The position numbers were made by a program, and so were the translations under genes. A DNA stretch of 64,000 nt from Pseudobdellovibrionaceae bacterium (GTDB taxonomy: Bacteria > Bdellovibrionota > Bdellovibrionia > Bdellovibrionales > Bdellovibrionaceae): contig JAEUWH010000087.1 of NCBI GenBank assembly GCA_016785955.1, positions 114,104 to 178,103 of the forward strand, written 5' to 3'. Under the pieces are notes generated by a model. The model saw only the letters and a program-made list of their open reading frames with translations. It was not told the origin of the DNA and did no database searches. Of this stretch, positions 61,284 through 64,000 are shown one piece after another (position 1 is the stretch's first letter; each line of letters opens with the position of its first letter).

Positions 61284-62238
61284 ATTCGTCACCTCCTTCT
61301 TGTAATTTTAAAGATCCGCTTAAAACAGCGTCGCATTCTGACCCAGGCGATAGCTCGATCCATTCCCGCTCTGTTTTTAATTTTTCACCGTAGGCTTGCG
61401 CTCTACTTTGTGCAGTGGCAGCAACTGCGCCGAGCACGCCGTTTTCTAAACCGCCTTTGGAATTTCCCATCATGTCTGTTTGCATGCTTCCGGCAGCAAG
61501 ACCGCCAACAAACGTGGTCAGCACTTGGCCTGCTGTGTTTTTCATTCCATCGGAAAAAACTTTTCCAGGAACTCCTGGTTGTCCGCTCTTATCTAGGGCC
61601 ATCGCTGAAATTCTCCTCAGCTGCCCGTTTGGAAGCGAAATTTGACTGAAGCGAATCTGCGCTCGGTCGCCTCCGCGCTGAAAGCTGGCTTCTCCATAGA
61701 ATCTTGTCCCGGCAGGAAGTTTTAGACCAGAGTCCGACTGAGAGTCTAAAATCAGTTCAGCCAGAATAGGGACCGCGTCCTGCGAAACAATGACCTTATC
61801 TAAAATCCGAAGCGGAAGCCTGATGCCCGCGCGAAGTTCTGTTTTTGCGTTGCCGCCTTTAGATCCAATAATCATCGATGTGTTGTGATTAACCTGAGAT
61901 GTACTGCCACCACCGCCGGGCACACTGATTTTGGGGGCAGCCCAGAGTGATTGTGCGGATACTTCTCTTTTTTCGGCTGAATTTTCAGGATTCTCAGTCG
62001 TGCTATTATTTGTCGACGGCTCAATTTTTTCGGTGAACTCAATAGGCACTTCTGTCGGAAGAAGAAAAACCACAGTGATAAAAATTAAAACACCGATGGC
62101 TGCAAAAACTCTGATTGTTTTAAAGTTTAAATCTCGCTTTTGGCTAAAGGAGTTTTCTTGAACAATCGAGCCTTTCAGTTTTGCGGCAAAGCTGCCTACT
62201 TTTTTCAAATATGATTTAACGGATGTGCCTACCTCCAT
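61276..62238 (-). CDS. VirB10/TrbI-type protein (ICE2)
   Basis: A 320-residue homologue of the ICE1 VirB10 with a single N-terminal helix (IRVFAAIGVLIFITVVFLLP), Ser/Asn linker and conserved C-terminal domain (LRAGIRLPLRILDKVIVSQD, FVGGLAAGSMQTDMMG). Same genomic position. Confidence 0.87.
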   Translation of the reverse strand: MEVGTSVKSYLKKVGSFAAKLKGSIVQENSFSQKRDLNFKTIRVFAAIGVLIFITVVFLLPTEVPIEFTEKIEPSTNNSTTENPENSAEKREVSAQSLWAAPKISVPGGGGSTSQVNHNTSMIIGSKGGNAKTELRAGIRLPLRILDKVIVSQDAVPILAELILDSQSDSGLKLPAGTRFYGEASFQRGGDRAQIRFSQISLPNGQLRRISAMALDKSGQPGVPGKVFSDGMKNTAGQVLTTFVGGLAAGSMQTDMMGNSKGGLENGVLGAVAATAQSRAQAYGEKLKTEREWIELSPGSECDAVLSGSLKLQEGGDEYE

Positions 62239-62939
62239 AGAACATCCTCTGAAATGGTAACTGCAATCGACTTGTCTTTTTTAATTTCAAGCGAGATGGG
62301 TTTCCCCGAAATCAAATCAGATTTTGCAAGCGATATCCCAATTCGCAGAGGCAAAGTTTTAGTTAGCCTCAAATCAGAAATAAAAAGACTGTTAATGACC
62401 TTAGATGCGCCAGCTTGCTTGATCCAAATGTCACTTGGCTTAAGCAGAATGTCTTTTGTGGCAAGATTTGCTAGCTTCACATCAAGAAGAATAAATCCTC
62501 CTGATGAAATACCAACACGGGCAACGGTCAGCTTAAGGTCGTTAAGTGTTGATGACTTGCCGAATGTTTTCCATTTAACGGACGATTTTGGAGCTTCGGG
62601 ATTTCTGACATAGACGATATAGTCAGCAATATCCTGCGCGCCAGTAATAAGCCTGACGTTGAATCGCTTTTTCTCCGTCACCAAATACAGATTTGTCTTC
62701 GCACCCCATCGCAGCGGCTTAATGGTCACAGCTTTATCTAGATATTCGATTTTAAATCCAGATTGATCTCCGATAATTGCCGACTGAATTGTGTCTGGAA
62801 GCTGAACAATCGTTGCGATCCCTAAAGCCGTTTTGACGTTTAGGATATCATCCTCTTTGGCCGACATTTTACGAATTTGCGCAAAGCTTGCGGTACTTAG
62901 AAGATGCATGACTAGGAAAGTGATTACGGCCTTCCTCAT
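62229..62939 (-). CDS. VirB9/TrbG-type protein (ICE2)
   Basis: A 236-residue secreted protein starting MRKAVITFLVMHLLSTASFA (ATG 62939, overlapping the virB8 stop). QIRKMSAKEDDILNVKTALG and IKPLRWGAKTNLYLVTEKKR correspond to the ICE1 VirB9. The annotated longer start at 62981 lacks a signal peptide and is rejected. Confidence 0.85.
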   Translation of the reverse strand: MRKAVITFLVMHLLSTASFAQIRKMSAKEDDILNVKTALGIATIVQLPDTIQSAIIGDQSGFKIEYLDKAVTIKPLRWGAKTNLYLVTEKKRFNVRLITGAQDIADYIVYVRNPEAPKSSVKWKTFGKSSTLNDLKLTVARVGISSGGFILLDVKLANLATKDILLKPSDIWIKQAGASKVINSLFISDLRLTKTLPLRIGISLAKSDLISGKPISLEIKKDKSIAVTISEDVLWR

Positions 62940-63526
62940 CGCGCCGCCTCTTCGGTTTCTTTTGTAACGTAGATTCCCCAAGGGTTAATGATAGTTCGAT
63001 CATCAACGCTAAAATGAAGAACAAGTTTCATCTCCGTTGCGGCTTTGAGATTATCAAATTCCGTAATTCTATCGGCTAGGACTATGACTCGTTTTTCCTT
63101 TAAGTCCACAGACACAGATTTTGGATAAACCCGCTGTCTAACCTTTTTCTCGCGGACAAATTTTAAAGTGTCTTGCATAGATCTTTCAAACGCACTGGTT
63201 AAAGCCGGAAGAACAAAAAACTTGGCTCGGCCTAGTTGCTCAGGAATCGTTTTATCGTCCCAGGAATAACGGAACGCGATATACTCCTTCATTGCGGATT
63301 CGATTTGAAGATCGGTGACCTTCATCTCAATTTTCGCAACTGCGCCGGAGCTTTCTAGAGCAATCACGGTTGGACCACGCTTGATCAAATATAAAACAAG
63401 CACGATTAGTAGAAATGAAGTCGCGAGCAAAGCGCCGCAAAGATATTTAACATTTAAATTTTCTTCGGCAAATTCCCGCATGGCCTTTGGATAGAGACTC
63501 GCCTGTAACATGATTTTCTTATTCAT
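62936..63526 (-). CDS. VirB8/TraE-like protein (ICE2)
   Basis: A 196-residue homologue of ICE1 VirB8: one helix (LCGALLATSFLLIVLVLYLI), then YSWDDKTIPEQLGRAKFFVL and NPWGIYVTKETEEAAR. ATG 63526 with AAGGAGG upstream. Confidence 0.82.
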   Translation of the reverse strand: MNKKIMLQASLYPKAMREFAEENLNVKYLCGALLATSFLLIVLVLYLIKRGPTVIALESSGAVAKIEMKVTDLQIESAMKEYIAFRYSWDDKTIPEQLGRAKFFVLPALTSAFERSMQDTLKFVREKKVRQRVYPKSVSVDLKEKRVIVLADRITEFDNLKAATEMKLVLHFSVDDRTIINPWGIYVTKETEEAAR

Positions 63527-63538
63527 AATGACACCTCC

Positions 63539-63861
63539 TTACGACCCACGGGGCCGGTTGATTTTGTTTTGAACGGATTGAATTTTATTTTTTGCGTACC
63601 CTCGCATAAATGATAGTTCCTGCTGCGTGACCTGTTTTATCGTCAGCATTCGAGCTGGCAGGGCTGCCGCTGCAAAGACGGCGGTTGTTCCAATCGTTTG
63701 AGCTGTGGATTGAACACCTTCACCAATAAGCGAGCGAGTTAAGAGCGGCGTAAACAGCAGCGCGATAGCGATCACAAAGTTCATCACGATCAAAGTTAGG
63801 TATGAGCCTTCCGTTTGATAAATGTTCCCGAATGAGAGCGATGTCAGCATGGCCGACATAA
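63539..63861 (-). pseudogene. 3' exon of virB6, split by a group II intron
   Basis: The last 107 codons of a VirB6 homologue (MSAMLTSLSFGNIYQTEGSY ... INRPRGS). The ICE1 equivalent is continuous at this point. The reading frame upstream is intron sequence, so splicing would be needed to restore VirB6; if the intron is inactive the gene is dead. Confidence 0.75.
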
Positions 63862-64000
63862 GTAGGGTAGGCTCCGGCCAACCAATCTTACGAATGGTTG
63901 GAACGTGAACCCCCCTCCGAACCGGACTTGCAACTTTCATTGCATCCGGCTCTCCATTTTTGTTAAGCATACATATCTCTTTTCCACGACGGAAGACCAC
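63862..64000 (-). mobile_element. group II intron 3' end (domains V and VI)
   Basis: Domain V is at 63919-63952 (34 bases, starting GAGCC, GAAA tetraloop, ending GGTTC). Domain VI follows, with a bulged A at 63868 (CCT-A-CCCTAC), seven bases from the 3' end, the usual branch-point position. The intron ends ...CTAC and the virB6 exon begins TTATG. The rest, including any reverse transcriptase, is outside the window. Confidence 0.85.

Larger units (their letters stand above)
54740..64000 (-). mobile_element. ICE2, second conjugative element (partial)
   Basis: Same gene order as ICE1 from the recombinase to virB6, with sequence divergence throughout. The left end lies between the cargo lipoprotein and the small membrane protein gene; the right end is beyond the window. 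No tRNA repeat is visible at the junction. Confidence 0.75.

Overview
The window looks like a chromosome segment of a Bdellovibrio-like bacterium (phylum Bdellovibrionota). This is inferred from gene content: a stand-alone mreB, a prkA-yeaH-spoVR operon, a PhaR-type regulator, LpoB and many lipoproteins and outer-membrane proteins, all of moderate-to-low GC. No species can be named from the sequence alone. Bases 1-30180 are core chromosome. The rest is two related integrative conjugative elements (ICEs) lying in tandem behind a CAT-anticodon tRNA gene.

Core region. An acetyltransferase-like gene is coupled to glpD. Convergent lysC follows, then mreB with a sigma-region-4-like/membrane-protein pair and a sensor histidine kinase. 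Next come lpoB with its usual lipoprotein partner, an envelope cluster (two beta-barrel-like proteins and a calcineurin-like phosphatase), phaR, a large TPR lipoprotein, an OmpA-like lipoprotein, prkA-yeaH-spoVR with a YciH/SUI1 protein, an OmpR-type regulator, tadA, and the macromolecular synthesis operon rpsU-yqeY-dnaG-rpoD.

ICE1 (about 30.24-54.7 kb, nearly all on the minus strand). A large serine recombinase reads out of the element into the 3' end of the tRNA gene, which supplies its stop codon. Upstream of it lie three small regulators, a nested inverted repeat (candidate oriT), a PD-(D/E)xK-like protein, a lipoprotein, a VirD4 coupling ATPase and a full set of type IV secretion genes (VirB10, B9, B8, B6, B5, B4, B3, B2 types), then a cluster of very small zinc-ribbon proteins. 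I see no classical HUH relaxase and no VirB11. A RES/Xre toxin-antitoxin pair follows. Then comes an unusual five-gene cassette: a sigma-54-type response regulator, a 92-residue secreted peptide, an OppA-like peptide-binding protein, a small YcaO-like enzyme and a hybrid histidine kinase. A 15-bp motif, GTRC-N5-TACTAY, occurs three times upstream of the conjugation operon and once upstream of the response regulator, each time above a sigma-54-like promoter. This suggests a peptide-sensing circuit that controls transfer. Two plus-strand cargo genes (an exported protein and a very AT-rich repeat lipoprotein) lie between the cassette and ICE2.

ICE2 (about 54.75 kb to beyond the window end) repeats the ICE1 module in the same order (recombinase, AT-hook-like mini-protein, Xre, accessory protein, nested inverted repeat, PD-(D/E)xK-like protein, lipoprotein, VirD4, VirB10, B9, B8, B6) with diverged sequence. 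Its virB6 is interrupted by the 3' end of a group II intron whose domains V and VI are visible at the window edge.
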